A stretch of 64,000 nucleotides of DNA from Nocardioides sp. Soil774 (lineage in GTDB: Bacteria > Actinomycetota > Actinomycetes > Propionibacteriales > Nocardioidaceae). Both the position numbers and the translations under genes were made by a program. The notes beneath the pieces were generated by a model. It saw nothing but the letters and a program-made list of their open reading frames with translations. It did not search any database and was not told the DNA's origin. Shown here one piece after another: positions 8,790-17,745 of the stretch (the stretch's first letter is position 1; each line of letters starts with the position of its first letter). The stretch covers positions 104,709 to 168,708 of the forward strand of contig NZ_LMSM01000009.1 in NCBI RefSeq assembly GCF_001428125.1, given 5' to 3'.

Positions 8790-9116
8790 GTGACCTACGT
8801 CATCGCCCAGCCGTGCGTCGACCTCAAGGACCGCGCGTGCGTCGACGAGTGCCCCGTCGACTGCATCTACGAGGGCAAGCGGATGCTCTACATCCACCCT
8901 GACGAGTGCGTCGACTGCGGTGCCTGCGAGCCGGTCTGCCCGGTCGAGGCGATCTTCTACGAGGACGACACCCCGGAGGAGTGGAAGGGCTACTACGACG
9001 CCAACGTGCACTTCTTCGACGACCTCGGCTCGCCCGGCGGCGCCGCCAAGATGGGCGTCATCGACAAGGACCACGAGCTCGTCGCCGCGCTGCCCCCGCA
9101 GGAGCACGACGAGTGA
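8790..9116 (+). CDS. fdxA: Seven-iron ferredoxin
   Basis: 108 residues from GTG 8790, preceded by a strong ribosome-binding site (AGGAGG, 8780-8785). Cys9, Cys17, Cys21 and Cys25 and then Cys40, Cys43, Cys46 and Cys50 give the paired cluster pattern of FdxA-type 3Fe-4S/4Fe-4S ferredoxins, with the long acidic C-terminal extension ([18 protein letters not shown]) usual in actinobacteria. It is a soluble electron carrier. Stop and the dapC start overlap (GTGA), the standard actinobacterial fdxA-dapC pair. Confidence 0.93.
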   Translation: MTYVIAQPCVDLKDRACVDECPVDCIYEGKRMLYIHPDECVDCGACEPVCPVEAIFYEDDTPEEWKGYYDANVHFFDDLGSPGGAAKMGVIDKDHELVAALPPQEHDE

Positions 9117-10264
9117 CCGACCTTCCGCTGGTCGAGGAGGTCGCCCAGCGGCCGTCACGAGACCACCGGAAGGTCTCCGGCCGGCTCCCGGACTTCCCCT
9201 GGGACAAGCTCACGGCGTACGCCGCCACGGCGCGCAGCCATCCCGACGGGGTGTGCGACCTGTCGGTCGGCACCCCCGTCGACCCCACGCCGGAGGTCGT
9301 GCAGCAGGCGCTGCGTGACGCCTCCGACGCGCCGGGCTACCCCACCACGATCGGCCTCGAGGCGACCCGCCGCGCGGCGATCAGCTGGCTGGAGCGCCGC
9401 CACGGGGTGAGCGGGCTGGGGCTCGACGGCGTGCTGCCGGTGATCGGCTCCAAGGAGCTGATCGGCTCGATGGCGGTGCACCTGGGCATCGGCGCGGGCG
9501 ACCTGATCGGCTACCCCGCCCTGGCCTACCCGACGTACGAGGTCGGCGCGGCCCTGGCGGGTGCGGAGAGCCTCGCGACCGACTCGCTGACCGCGTTCGG
9601 CCCGCGCACGCCGCGGCTGCTGTGGATCAACAGCCCCGCCAACCCGAGCGGCCGGGTGCTCCCGCTCGACCACCTGCGCAAGGTGGTCGACTGGTGCCGC
9701 GAGCGCGGCACGGTCCTGGTCTCCGACGAGTGCTACGTCGAGTGCGCGTGGGAGGGCGAGGCGCCGCTGTCGGTCCTCGACCCCCGGGTCAACGGCGGCT
9801 CCCACGAGGGCCTGCTGGCGGTCCACTCGCTGTCGAAGCGCTCCAACCTCGCGGGCTACCGCTGCGCCTTCGTCGCCGGCGACCCCGCGATCGTGGGCGA
9901 GCTGCTCGCGGTCCGCAAGAACCTCGGCCTGCAGATGCCCGCGCCGCAGCAGCGCGCGATGATCGCCGCGCTCGACGACGACGCCCACGTCGAGCGGCAG
10001 CACGCGCTCTACGCCGCGCGCCGCACGGTCCTCAAGGACGCCCTCGAGTCGGCCGGCTTCCGCATCGACCACTCCGAGGCCTCGCTCTACCTCTGGGCCA
10101 CGCGCGACCAGGACTGCTGGGAGACCGTGTCCGACCTCGCCGAGCAGGGCATCCTCGTGGCGCCCGGTGAGTTCTACGGCGCCGCCGGCCGTCGGCACGT
10201 GCGGGTCGCGTTCACTGCGACCGACGAGCGCATCGCGGCCGCCGCGGCCCGGCTCGTCGGCTGA
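9113..10264 (+). CDS. dapC: N-succinyldiaminopimelate aminotransferase
   Basis: 383 residues from GTG 9113, which overlaps the ferredoxin stop. A PLP fold-type I aminotransferase that converts N-succinyl-2-amino-6-oxopimelate to N-succinyl-LL-diaminopimelate. Visible are the substrate/PLP loop [11 protein letters not shown] (about 171-181), [11 protein letters not shown] with the PLP-pyridine Asp, and the Schiff-base lysine at about 242 in [13 protein letters not shown]. The fdxA-dapC order and the nearby dapD support DapC over other class I aminotransferases. Lysine and peptidoglycan precursor pathway, cytosolic. Confidence 0.9.
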   Translation: MTDLPLVEEVAQRPSRDHRKVSGRLPDFPWDKLTAYAATARSHPDGVCDLSVGTPVDPTPEVVQQALRDASDAPGYPTTIGLEATRRAAISWLERRHGVSGLGLDGVLPVIGSKELIGSMAVHLGIGAGDLIGYPALAYPTYEVGAALAGAESLATDSLTAFGPRTPRLLWINSPANPSGRVLPLDHLRKVVDWCRERGTVLVSDECYVECAWEGEAPLSVLDPRVNGGSHEGLLAVHSLSKRSNLAGYRCAFVAGDPAIVGELLAVRKNLGLQMPAPQQRAMIAALDDDAHVERQHALYAARRTVLKDALESAGFRIDHSEASLYLWATRDQDCWETVSDLAEQGILVAPGEFYGAAGRRHVRVAFTATDERIAAAAARLVG

Positions 10265-10317
10265 CTGTGCACCCGAGTCTCCTGCTTGTCGGCCCAGATC
10301 TGGTGTGACAACCGGGC

Positions 10318-10341
10318 AAGTCCCCGGATATCCGGGGACTT
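10318..10341. terminator. 24-bp perfect palindrome between convergent genes
   Basis: AAGTCCCCGGATATCCGGGGACTT is its own reverse complement. It lies between the dapC stop (10264) and the convergent gene ending at 10363, so it fits a bidirectional terminator with a minimal loop. No U-tract follows on either side, which is common for GC-rich actinobacterial terminators. A protein-binding operator is the alternative. Confidence 0.55.
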
Positions 10342-10362
10342 CGGGGCGGGCGAGACCTCACC

Positions 10363-11331
10363 TCAGTCGAAGACGTCCACGTGCACGTGGTCGCGGTGCT
10401 CCAGGATCGCCCGGTCGCCACGTGAGGACGACGGCACCCGGTAGTCGGTCCACCCGTCGTCCGAGCGCGACCCGGCGTGCCAGATCCGGTCGTCGAAGAT
10501 CAGCGTCTTGATGTCGAGGCGGTCGGCGTTGGCCACCAGGTAGGTCGCCATCGCCCAGCCCCGCTTGGTGTTGTCGGCGTTGATCGGGCGGAAGAAGACG
10601 TCGATCGCGCGCCCCTCGTAGTGGGCCGATCCCTCCATGTGGCCGCTCGAGACGCCCCCGGGCTCGAAGCCGCCGAGCGACAGGGTGCCGAAGCGGGCCT
10701 CGAGGTCACGTCGTACGACGGCGGCGCGGGGCACCAGGCCGGACTCGTCGAGGTCGTCGCTCGCCTCCTCGGCGTCACCGCTGACGTCGCACCACATCGC
10801 GCGCGGCGAGTTGCCGGTGAGGGCGGAGGCCAGGGCGCGACCGTCCTCCTCGTGGTCGGCGTAGGCCTCGGGGTAGGCCGAGCGCTGCACCTCCTGCGCG
10901 GCCTCGGTGATCTCCATCGTCTGGTAGCCCTCGACCTTCGTCAGCGCGTCGTAGAACGCGTTGACGGCGTAGACCGGGTCCTTCAGCTGCTTCGCCGTGC
11001 CCCAGCCCTGCGAGGGCCGCTGCTGGAACAGCCCGACGGAGTCGCGGTCGCCGAAGTCGAGGTTGTAGAGCTTGGACTCCTGGAAGGCGGTGGCCAGCGC
11101 GATGCTGGCGGCCCGTGCCGGCATGCCGCGCTGGACGGAGACGGCCGCGATGAGCGCGGCGTTCTTGGCCTGCTCGAGGTCGATCTCGACCGTGTGACCG
11201 TCGACCTCCGCGGTGCACCCGGTGGTGTCGAGGATCGAGGGCACCCCGCCGCGGTCGAGCACCACCAGCGTCGCCGCGACGGCGCCGGCGGCCACCACCA
11301 CCGCGACGGCGGCGGAGCGCAGGGAGGGCAC
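10363..11331 (-). CDS. Membrane-anchored transglycosylase-like cell-wall protein
   Basis: 322 residues from GTG 11331, 7 bp after the dapD stop, so probably co-transcribed with dapD. One membrane anchor (about 4-25, AVAVVVAAGAVAATLVV) and then a lysozyme/SLT-like segment (AALIAAVSVQRG, ATAFQESKLYNLDFGDRDSVGLFQQRPSQGWG, Glu in QES as candidate acid). The C-terminal domain (SAHYEGRAIDVFFRP, HVHVDVF) resembles peptidase-like domains with His/Asp metal ligands (HxxGxxxD and HxH). Homologues are often mislabelled heavy metal transporter. A role in peptidoglycan turnover is an inference. Confidence 0.7.
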   Translation of the reverse strand: MPSLRSAAVAVVVAAGAVAATLVVLDRGGVPSILDTTGCTAEVDGHTVEIDLEQAKNAALIAAVSVQRGMPARAASIALATAFQESKLYNLDFGDRDSVGLFQQRPSQGWGTAKQLKDPVYAVNAFYDALTKVEGYQTMEITEAAQEVQRSAYPEAYADHEEDGRALASALTGNSPRAMWCDVSGDAEEASDDLDESGLVPRAAVVRRDLEARFGTLSLGGFEPGGVSSGHMEGSAHYEGRAIDVFFRPINADNTKRGWAMATYLVANADRLDIKTLIFDDRIWHAGSRSDDGWTDYRVPSSSRGDRAILEHRDHVHVDVFD

Positions 11332-11338
11332 GGCGGCG

Positions 11339-12280
11339 CTAGTTGGCGTGGAGCGCGGCGTTGAGGGCGATGCCGGCCCCGTCGGACCCGCCCTTCCACG
11401 GCACGGCCTCGATGGCGCCGCTGACCGAGTTGCGGCGGAACAGGATGTTGTCGACGCCCGAGAGCGTGGCCGCCTTGACCACCTGCGGCTTGCCCTCGAT
11501 GTCGGTGACGGTGACCTTGGTGCCGGCCGTGACGTAGCAGCCGGCCTCCACGACGCAGTCGTCGCCGAGCGAGATGCCGATGCCGGCGTTGGCGCCGAGC
11601 AGGCAGCGCTCACCGACGGAGACGACCTCCTTGCCGCCACCCGACAGCGTGCCCATGATCGACGAGCCGCCACCGATGTCGGAGCCGTCGCCGACGACCA
11701 CGCCGGCCGAGATGCGGCCCTCGACCATCGAGGTGCCGAGCGTGCCGGCATTGAAGTTGACGAAGCCCTCGTGCATCACCGTGGTGCCCTCGGCGAGGTG
11801 CGCGCCGAGGCGCACGCGGTCGGCGTCGGCGATCCGTACGCCGCTGGGCAGGACGTAGTCGGTCATCCGCGGGAACTTGTCGACCCCGAGGACCGTGACG
11901 TGCTGGCCCGCCGCGCGCAGCCGGGCGCGGGTGGCCTCGAAGCCCTCGACGGCGCACGGGCCGGCGGAGGTCCACACGACGTTGGCGAGCAGGCCGAAGA
12001 TGCCGTCGAGCGACTGCCCGTGCGGCTCCACCAGGCGCGTGGAGAGCAGGTGCAGCCTCAGCCACACGTCCTCGGTGGAGCTCGGGGCGACGGCGAGGTC
12101 GTCGATCTCCACCAGGCGCACCTCACGGCGTACGCCGCGCGCGTCGTCGTCGCCGGCCAGCGCGAGGAGCTCCGCCGGGGCCTCGCCCTCGGTCGCGCCG
12201 AGGACGGGGGAGGGGAACCACGCGTCGAGGACGGTGTCGCCGTGCAGGGTCAGCAGGCCGTAGCCGGAGGCAGCAGTCAC
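11339..12280 (-). CDS. dapD: Tetrahydrodipicolinate N-succinyltransferase
   Basis: 313 residues, ATG start. DapD transfers succinyl from succinyl-CoA to tetrahydrodipicolinate, the first step of the succinylase branch to diaminopimelate. The actinobacterial-type N-terminal domain (about 1-150, with [19 protein letters not shown]) precedes a left-handed beta-helix (about 155-280) with hexapeptide-like turns: [18 protein letters not shown] and [19 protein letters not shown]. Conserved [14 protein letters not shown] fits the active-site region. It faces dapC across the palindrome at 10318. Confidence 0.92.
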   Translation of the reverse strand: MTAASGYGLLTLHGDTVLDAWFPSPVLGATEGEAPAELLALAGDDDARGVRREVRLVEIDDLAVAPSSTEDVWLRLHLLSTRLVEPHGQSLDGIFGLLANVVWTSAGPCAVEGFEATRARLRAAGQHVTVLGVDKFPRMTDYVLPSGVRIADADRVRLGAHLAEGTTVMHEGFVNFNAGTLGTSMVEGRISAGVVVGDGSDIGGGSSIMGTLSGGGKEVVSVGERCLLGANAGIGISLGDDCVVEAGCYVTAGTKVTVTDIEGKPQVVKAATLSGVDNILFRRNSVSGAIEAVPWKGGSDGAGIALNAALHAN

Positions 12281-12316
12281 GTCCCCAAGCCTACGGAGGT
12301 CACTCCACCGGACGGA

Positions 12317-12877
12317 CTACTGCCCGGCGCGTCCGTCGATGCACTCGCGCACGAGGTCGGCGTGCCCGCAGTGTCGCGCGTACTCCTCGATCATGTGCAC
12401 GACGATGTCGCGCACCTCGCTGGGCTCGCCGTGCACGTCGACCACCGCGTCGAGGTCGGTGCGCTCGAGGACCTCGCGGGCGTAGGCGATCTCGTCCTGC
12501 CACAGCTGCTGCGAGGCGCGCACGAGGTCGTCGTCGGCCTCGGGGAAGGTGAATCCCGCGTCCTCGGCCTCGTCCTGGAACAGCCGTGGGAGGTCCATCC
12601 GCGCCTCGATCACCCGGCGGAACCAGCTCTGCTCGACCCGCGCCATGTGCCGCACCAGGCCGAGCAGCGAGATGTTGGACGGCGGCACCGCCTTCGTCGC
12701 CAGCTGCTCGGCGGTGAGGCCGTCGCACTTGAGCGCGAGGGTCTGGCGGTAGTGCTCGAGGTAGCCCACGAGGCACTCGCGCTCCCCCCGCGTCGGTGCC
12801 AGGTCCGCCATCCTGGGGTCCTGGTCGGAGGGGAGCCACATGCCGTCGTACCCGGGGTCCGCCATGGGGCCAGCCAA
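12317..12877 (-). CDS. DinB-family (DUF664) protein
   Basis: 186 residues from ATG 12877; an internal ATG after five residues is possible. Four-helix DinB/MST-like fold with histidines at expected metal positions: YLEHYRQTLALK (first helix), LLGLVRHMARVEQSWFRRV (second), MIEEYARHCGHADLVRE (last). Such proteins often bind a divalent metal, and some are mycothiol- or bacillithiol-dependent S-transferases. With mshB in the same window a thiol-transferase role is possible, but the substrate is unknown. Confidence 0.8.
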   Translation of the reverse strand: MAGPMADPGYDGMWLPSDQDPRMADLAPTRGERECLVGYLEHYRQTLALKCDGLTAEQLATKAVPPSNISLLGLVRHMARVEQSWFRRVIEARMDLPRLFQDEAEDAGFTFPEADDDLVRASQQLWQDEIAYAREVLERTDLDAVVDVHGEPSEVRDIVVHMIEEYARHCGHADLVRECIDGRAGQ

Positions 12878-12890
12878 CCGCGCTCACGCC

Positions 12891-12988
12891 GGGGTAGTCC
12901 AGTGAGTTCGGGCTTTCCGGGCGCGGTAGTCCAGTGAGGGATGGCTGCGCAGGAGCTCATGTCGCAGCCAGCGCTCGCTGGACTACCC
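12891..12988. repeat. Type B hairpin repeat with outer half-site, left flank of cassette B
   Basis: An outer unit GGGGTAGTCCAGTGAG (12891-12906) is followed by a 25-bp imperfect inverted repeat: 12925-12949 pairs with 12963-12987 (22 of 25 positions), 13-nt loop. It shares GGTAGTCC with the type A hairpins but continues AGTGAG instead of GCATCAA. The unit arrangement is mirrored at 14131-14226 on the other side of the gene. Confidence 0.85.
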
Positions 12989-13057
12989 AGGCGGGACGAG
13001 TCCCAGCTGGCTTGTGGATGACCGGTACGAGCGGCTCGGACCGGGGACGCTGCTTAC

Positions 13058-14095
13058 GTGTTCGTCCCTCCTCCCTTCCACGAGAACCGGCCCGGGCTGG
13101 TTGCGCCCGTGCGGTCCGACCCGACCGGCGAGACCGGGCCGACACGTGGGGAGGCGCGAGGTCCTAGGTGGCGTACGACGGGGTGCGGGCTGTGGGTCCC
13201 CGCCGACGTGCCGGCGACGTCGGCGCAGCGGGCGGTGGAGGCCTCGGCCGTGCTGAAGTCGGACGAGGCGGTCACAGGCTGGGCCGCCCTGAAGTGGCAG
13301 GGTGCGGCCTGGTTCGACGGAACGTGGGACGGACTCCGGGAGAGGCCAGTGACGGTCGTGGCGCGTCGCAACGTCCGCCCACAGCCCGGGTTCGCCGTCA
13401 GCCAGGAGTTCCTGAACCCGGCAGAGATTGTCCTGCTCGACGGACTCCAGCTCACTCGCGCGGTGCGTTCGGTGACGTTCGAGATGAGGTACGCCGATGG
13501 GCTCGGTCCGGCGATCGAGGCGCTCGACATGGCGTGCTACTCCGACCTCGTCAGCATCGCCGAGGTGGCGGCGTACGTGCGGCATCTCGGGCCTGTCACG
13601 GGTGTCCAGCAGGCCCGCGACGCCCTGGCCGAGGCCGAGGAGAACTCGTGGTCACCGCGTGAGACCGCGATGCGCGGGGTGTGGACGCGCCGGGCGGAGC
13701 TGCCCAGGCCGAGGTGCAACGTCCCGGTGTTCACGCTCGACGGCAGACATGTCGGCACCCCTGACCTCATCGACCCGCGGACGGGACTGGTCGGGCTCTA
13801 CCACGGTGACTCGCACCTCAGTCTTGTAGGAGCCTCGAAGGACAATCGGCAGGACGCTGACTTCCGCGATCTCGGACTCGAACCGGTCGCGATGTTCGCG
13901 ACGGACTGGCGCGACGTCGACGACGTGGCCCGCAGGTTGGTCGCGGCGCAGCGGCGCGCTCGGTCGCGTAACGGACCTCGGGGCTGGTCCCTCGACCCGC
14001 CGCCCTGGTGGACGCCGACGGAGACCGTCGCGCAACGACGGGCGCTGGCTGAGGGGGAGAAGGAGCGCTACCTCCGCTACAGACGGGCAGCTTGA
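13058..14095 (+). CDS. AbiEi-like / DUF559-like protein, cassette B
   Basis: 345 residues from GTG 13058. It is a paralogue of the protein at 2392-3420: same start of the body (GLVAPVRSDP versus GLLAPVRLDP), AVTGWAALKWQGAAWFDG, RCNVPVFTLDGR, and the DPPPWW end. The C-terminal DUF559/Vsr-like segment has changed: GEYQGSEH of cassette A reads GLYHGDSH here, with Leu at 247 where the other copy has Glu, so a nuclease site, if there was one, may be lost. Flanked by type B hairpins on both sides. No toxin partner is adjacent. Confidence 0.7.
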   Translation: MFVPPPFHENRPGLVAPVRSDPTGETGPTRGEARGPRWRTTGCGLWVPADVPATSAQRAVEASAVLKSDEAVTGWAALKWQGAAWFDGTWDGLRERPVTVVARRNVRPQPGFAVSQEFLNPAEIVLLDGLQLTRAVRSVTFEMRYADGLGPAIEALDMACYSDLVSIAEVAAYVRHLGPVTGVQQARDALAEAEENSWSPRETAMRGVWTRRAELPRPRCNVPVFTLDGRHVGTPDLIDPRTGLVGLYHGDSHLSLVGASKDNRQDADFRDLGLEPVAMFATDWRDVDDVARRLVAAQRRARSRNGPRGWSLDPPPWWTPTETVAQRRALAEGEKERYLRYRRAA

Positions 14096-14130
14096 CGGAG
14101 CGAGCATGCGGACCGGCCCTCTCGGCGGCC

Positions 14131-14226
14131 GGGGTAGTCCAGTGAGCGATGGCTGCTGTGGGGCCCGGATCACGACCATCGCTCACTGGACTACCCGCCC
14201 AGCCAGCCAACACTCACTGGACTACA
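14131..14226. repeat. Type B hairpin repeat with outer half-site, right flank of cassette B
   Basis: Perfect 20-bp inverted repeat: 14131-14150 (GGTAGTCCAGTGAGCGATGG) and 14174-14193, 23-nt loop, followed by an outer unit CTCACTGGACTAC at 14211-14223. Order and orientation mirror the left side (outer unit, hairpin, gene, hairpin, outer unit). It ends about 35 bp before the ileS T-box stem I. Confidence 0.88.
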
Positions 14227-14260
14227 CCGCCCGCTGACCGTCCCGGCAAACGGATTGGCG

Positions 14261-14490
14261 CGCCTGCACACGCGCGCCGTACGATCGCCGCAGGCGTCTG
14301 AGCCGTCATCAGCGGCGAGCCTCGGGAAGAACAGGTGCGGCGATCCGGCCGTGGCCCCACTAGACCCCGACGGGTACGGCCCGACACAGCCGCAAATGAG
14401 CGGTCCCGGCAGGGACAAGCGAGGTGGTACCGCGGTCGCACCGATCGTCCTCGTGGAGTCATCCCACGAGTCGAGAGTCGAGCCAGCCGC
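14261..14490 (+). promoter_or_regulatory. T-box leader of ileS (isoleucine-responsive)
   Basis: The T-box core AGGTGGTACCGCGG is at 14422-14435, close to the consensus. Stem I is short: CGCCTGC at 14261-14267 pairs with GCAGGCG at 14290-14296, with an ATC isoleucine codon at 14284-14286 as candidate specifier. A 7-bp hairpin CTCGTGG/CCACGAG follows shortly before the start codon and may act on ribosome access. No terminator with a U-tract is seen, matching the translation-control type known for actinobacterial ileS T-boxes, including ultrashort stem I forms. Uncharged tRNA-Ile would be the ligand. Confidence 0.85.
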
Positions 14491-17400
14491 ATGACGTACC
14501 CCAAGGTCTCCCACACAGACGCGACCACCGTTGCGAGCAGCCCCCGCTTCCCTGACATCGAGGAGGCGGTGCTGGCGTACTGGGAGTCCGACGACACGTT
14601 CCGCGCGAGCGTCGAGCAGCGCGACGCGGGCGCGGACGGCGAGAACGAGTTCGTGTTCTACGACGGCCCGCCCTTCGCCAACGGCCTGCCGCACTACGGT
14701 CACCTGCTCACCGGCTACGTCAAGGACCTCATCCCGCGCTACCAGACGATGCGCGGGCACAAGGTCGAGCGCCGCTTCGGCTGGGACACCCACGGCCTGC
14801 CCGCCGAGCTCGAGGCGATGCGCCTCAACGGCATCAAGACCACCGACGAGATCGTCGAGCTGGGCATCGAGAAGTTCAACGAGGCGTGCCGCCAGTCGGT
14901 GCTGAAGTACACCGGCGAGTGGCGCGACTACGTCACCCGCCAGGCGCGCTGGGTCGACTTCGACAACGACTACCGCACCATGAACCCCGACTTCATGGAG
15001 TCGGTCATCTGGGCCTTCAAGCAGCTGCACGAGAAGGGCCTGGTCTACGAGGGCTTCCGCGTGCTGCCCTACTGCTGGCAGGACGAGACGCCGCTGTCCA
15101 ACCACGAGCTGCGCATGGACGACGACGTCTACCAGATGCGCCAGGACCCGGCCGTCACCGTCGGCTACGACGTCACGACGGAGGCCCCGATCGGGCAGAG
15201 CTTCAAGGGCGTCAAGGTCCTCGTCTGGACGACGACCCCGTGGACCCTGCCGTCCAACCTTGCGGTGATGGTCGGTGAGGACATCGACTACGTCGTCGTC
15301 ACCTCCGACGGCCCCACCGGCAGCCCGGAGCGCTACCTGATCGCCGAGGCCCGCCTGGCGTCGTACGCCCGCGAGCTGGGCGAGAGCCCCGAGGTCACCT
15401 GGCGCGGCAAGGGCGCCGACCTCGTGGGGCTGGAGTACGCCCCGCCGTTCGGCTACTACGCCGGCCACGAGCGCGCCTTCCGCCTCGTGCCCGCCGAGTT
15501 CGTCACGACCACCGACGGCACCGGCCTCGTCCACACCGCCGGCGCGTTCGGTGAGGACGACAAGGTCGTCACCGACCGCGAGGGCATCGAGGCGGTGATG
15601 CCGGTCGGCAAGGACGGCCGCTTCACCTTCCCGGTCACCGACTACGAGGGCATGCAGGTCTTCGACGCCAACCTGCACGTGATCGACCACCTCAAGGCCG
15701 CCACGGCCAACCTCTCGCCGGTCGAGGAGGGCGCGCAACGCTCGTCACGCGACCAGGGCTCGGTCACCCCCGGCACCGTCCTCGTGCGCCGCGAGACCTA
15801 CGACCACTCGTACCCGCACTGCTGGCGCTGTCGGCAGCCGCTGATCTACAAGGGCGTCTCGTCGTGGTTCGTCGAGGTGACCAAGGTCAAGGAGCGCCTG
15901 ATGGCGCTCAACCAGGACATCCGCTGGGTGCCCGACCACATCAAGGACGGCCAGTTCGGCAAGTGGCTGGAGAACGCCCGCGACTGGTCGATCACGCGCA
16001 ACCGCTTCTGGGGCTCCCCGGTGCCGGTGTGGAAGTCCGACGACGAGCACTACCCGCGCATCGACGTCTACGGCTCCTTCGCCGACATCGAGCGCGACTT
16101 CGGCACCATCCCGCGCGACCCGGACGGCAACCCCGACCTGCACCGCCCGTTCGTCGACGAGCTCACCCGGCCCAACCCCGACGACCCGACCGGGAAGTCG
16201 ACGATGCGACGCGTCACCGACGTGCTCGACGTGTGGTTCGACTCGGGCTCGATGTCGTTCGCGCAGGTGCACTACCCGTTCGAGAACAAGGACTGGTTCG
16301 ACCACCACTTCCCGGGCGACTTCATCGTCGAGTACATCGGCCAGACCCGCGGCTGGTTCTACACGATGCACGTCCTGGCGGGCGCGATCTTCGACCGCCC
16401 GGCCTTCTCGACGTGCCTGAGCCACGGCATCGTGCTCGGCAACGACGGGCAGAAGATGTCCAAGAGCCTGCGCAACTACCCCGACGTGCGCGAGGTCTTC
16501 GACCGTGACGGCGCCGACGCGATGCGCTGGTTCCTCATGTCGAGCCCGATCCTGCGTGGCGGCAACCTCGTCGTCACCGAGCAGGGCATCCGCGACTCGG
16601 TGCGCCAGGTGCTGATCCCGCTGTGGAACAGCTGGTCCTTCTTCAGCCTCTACGCCAACGCGGCCAAGGGCGGGGAGGGCTACGACGCCGTGTGGCGCAC
16701 CGACAGCGCGCACCCGATGGACCGCTACATCCTGGCCAAGCTGCGCGACTACGTCGCCGCGATGACCGACCAGCTCGACAACTACGAGGTGGCGGCGGCG
16801 TGCGACTCGACGCGCGGCTTCCTCGACGTGCTGACAAACTGGTACATCCGTCGCTCGCGCGAGCGCTTCTGGGACGAGGACGCCGACGCCTTCGACACCC
16901 TGCACACCGTGCTCGAGGTCGTCTGCCGGGTCACCGCGCCGCTGATGCCGCTGACCACCGAGGAGGTCTGGCGCGGCCTCACCGGCGAGCGCTCGGTGCA
17001 CCTCACCGACTGGCCGTCGCTCGACGAGCTGCCGGGCGACGAGGCGCTCGTCGCCTCGATGGACACCGTGCGCGACGTCTGCTCGGCGGGCTCGGCCCTG
17101 CGCAAGGCCGCCAACCTCCGCAACCGCCTGCCGTTGTCGCGCCTGACGGTCGTCACCGAGGCCGACCTCACCGGCTTCGACTCGCTGGTGGCCGACGAGC
17201 TCAACCTCAAGGCGGTCGAGCTCCTCGCAGCCGACGCGCCCGAGGCGGCGGCGTACGGCGTCTCGCAGCGGCTCACCGTCAACGCCCGCGCCGCCGGGCC
17301 GCGCCTGGGCAAGGACGTCCAGCTCGCCATCAAGGGCTCCAAGTCCGGCGACTGGTCGGTCGCCGACGACGGCACCGTGACCGCCGGGGGACTCGCACTG

Positions 17401-17739
17401 GTCGAGGGGGAGTACGCCCTCGAGACCGTCGCGGGCACCTCCTCCGACGACACCGCGATCGGCATGCTGCCGCGCGGCGGCTTCGTGGTGCTCGACACCG
17501 CGGTGACGCCCGAGCTCGAGGCCGAGGGCACCGCCCGCGACCTCGTGCGTGCGGTGCAGCAGGCCCGCAAGGACGCCGGGCTCCAGGTCAGCGACCGGAT
17601 CGCGCTGACGATCACGGCGCCGGCCGCGACCCTCGACGCCGCCCGCACGCACGAGTCACTCCTGTCGGAGGAGACGCTCGCGACGAGCGTGGCGTACGCC
17701 GATGGCGCCGAGGTCGCGGTCGAGGTGGCGAAGGCCTGA
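14491..17739 (+). CDS. ileS: Isoleucyl-tRNA synthetase
   Basis: 1082 residues from ATG 14491; the frame is open further upstream, but that part is the T-box leader. Class I synthetase: HIGH-type motif HYGH at 68-71, CP1 editing domain about 200-400 ([12 protein letters not shown]), KMSKS at 655-659, anticodon-binding domain about 730-900, then a long C-terminal extension (DUF5915-like). The length and C-terminus fit the eukaryote-like IleRS type found in many actinobacteria, a type often less sensitive to mupirocin; that is inference. Regulated by the leader directly upstream. Confidence 0.95.
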   Translation: MTYPKVSHTDATTVASSPRFPDIEEAVLAYWESDDTFRASVEQRDAGADGENEFVFYDGPPFANGLPHYGHLLTGYVKDLIPRYQTMRGHKVERRFGWDTHGLPAELEAMRLNGIKTTDEIVELGIEKFNEACRQSVLKYTGEWRDYVTRQARWVDFDNDYRTMNPDFMESVIWAFKQLHEKGLVYEGFRVLPYCWQDETPLSNHELRMDDDVYQMRQDPAVTVGYDVTTEAPIGQSFKGVKVLVWTTTPWTLPSNLAVMVGEDIDYVVVTSDGPTGSPERYLIAEARLASYARELGESPEVTWRGKGADLVGLEYAPPFGYYAGHERAFRLVPAEFVTTTDGTGLVHTAGAFGEDDKVVTDREGIEAVMPVGKDGRFTFPVTDYEGMQVFDANLHVIDHLKAATANLSPVEEGAQRSSRDQGSVTPGTVLVRRETYDHSYPHCWRCRQPLIYKGVSSWFVEVTKVKERLMALNQDIRWVPDHIKDGQFGKWLENARDWSITRNRFWGSPVPVWKSDDEHYPRIDVYGSFADIERDFGTIPRDPDGNPDLHRPFVDELTRPNPDDPTGKSTMRRVTDVLDVWFDSGSMSFAQVHYPFENKDWFDHHFPGDFIVEYIGQTRGWFYTMHVLAGAIFDRPAFSTCLSHGIVLGNDGQKMSKSLRNYPDVREVFDRDGADAMRWFLMSSPILRGGNLVVTEQGIRDSVRQVLIPLWNSWSFFSLYANAAKGGEGYDAVWRTDSAHPMDRYILAKLRDYVAAMTDQLDNYEVAAACDSTRGFLDVLTNWYIRRSRERFWDEDADAFDTLHTVLEVVCRVTAPLMPLTTEEVWRGLTGERSVHLTDWPSLDELPGDEALVASMDTVRDVCSAGSALRKAANLRNRLPLSRLTVVTEADLTGFDSLVADELNLKAVELLAADAPEAAAYGVSQRLTVNARAAGPRLGKDVQLAIKGSKSGDWSVADDGTVTAGGLALVEGEYALETVAGTSSDDTAIGMLPRGGFVVLDTAVTPELEAEGTARDLVRAVQQARKDAGLQVSDRIALTITAPAATLDAARTHESLLSEETLATSVAYADGAEVAVEVAKA

Positions 17740-17745
17740 TCGGGA

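Noticed and set aside
14335-14490. N-terminal extension of IleRS
   Set aside because: The stretch is the T-box leader; the protein family begins at ATG 14491.
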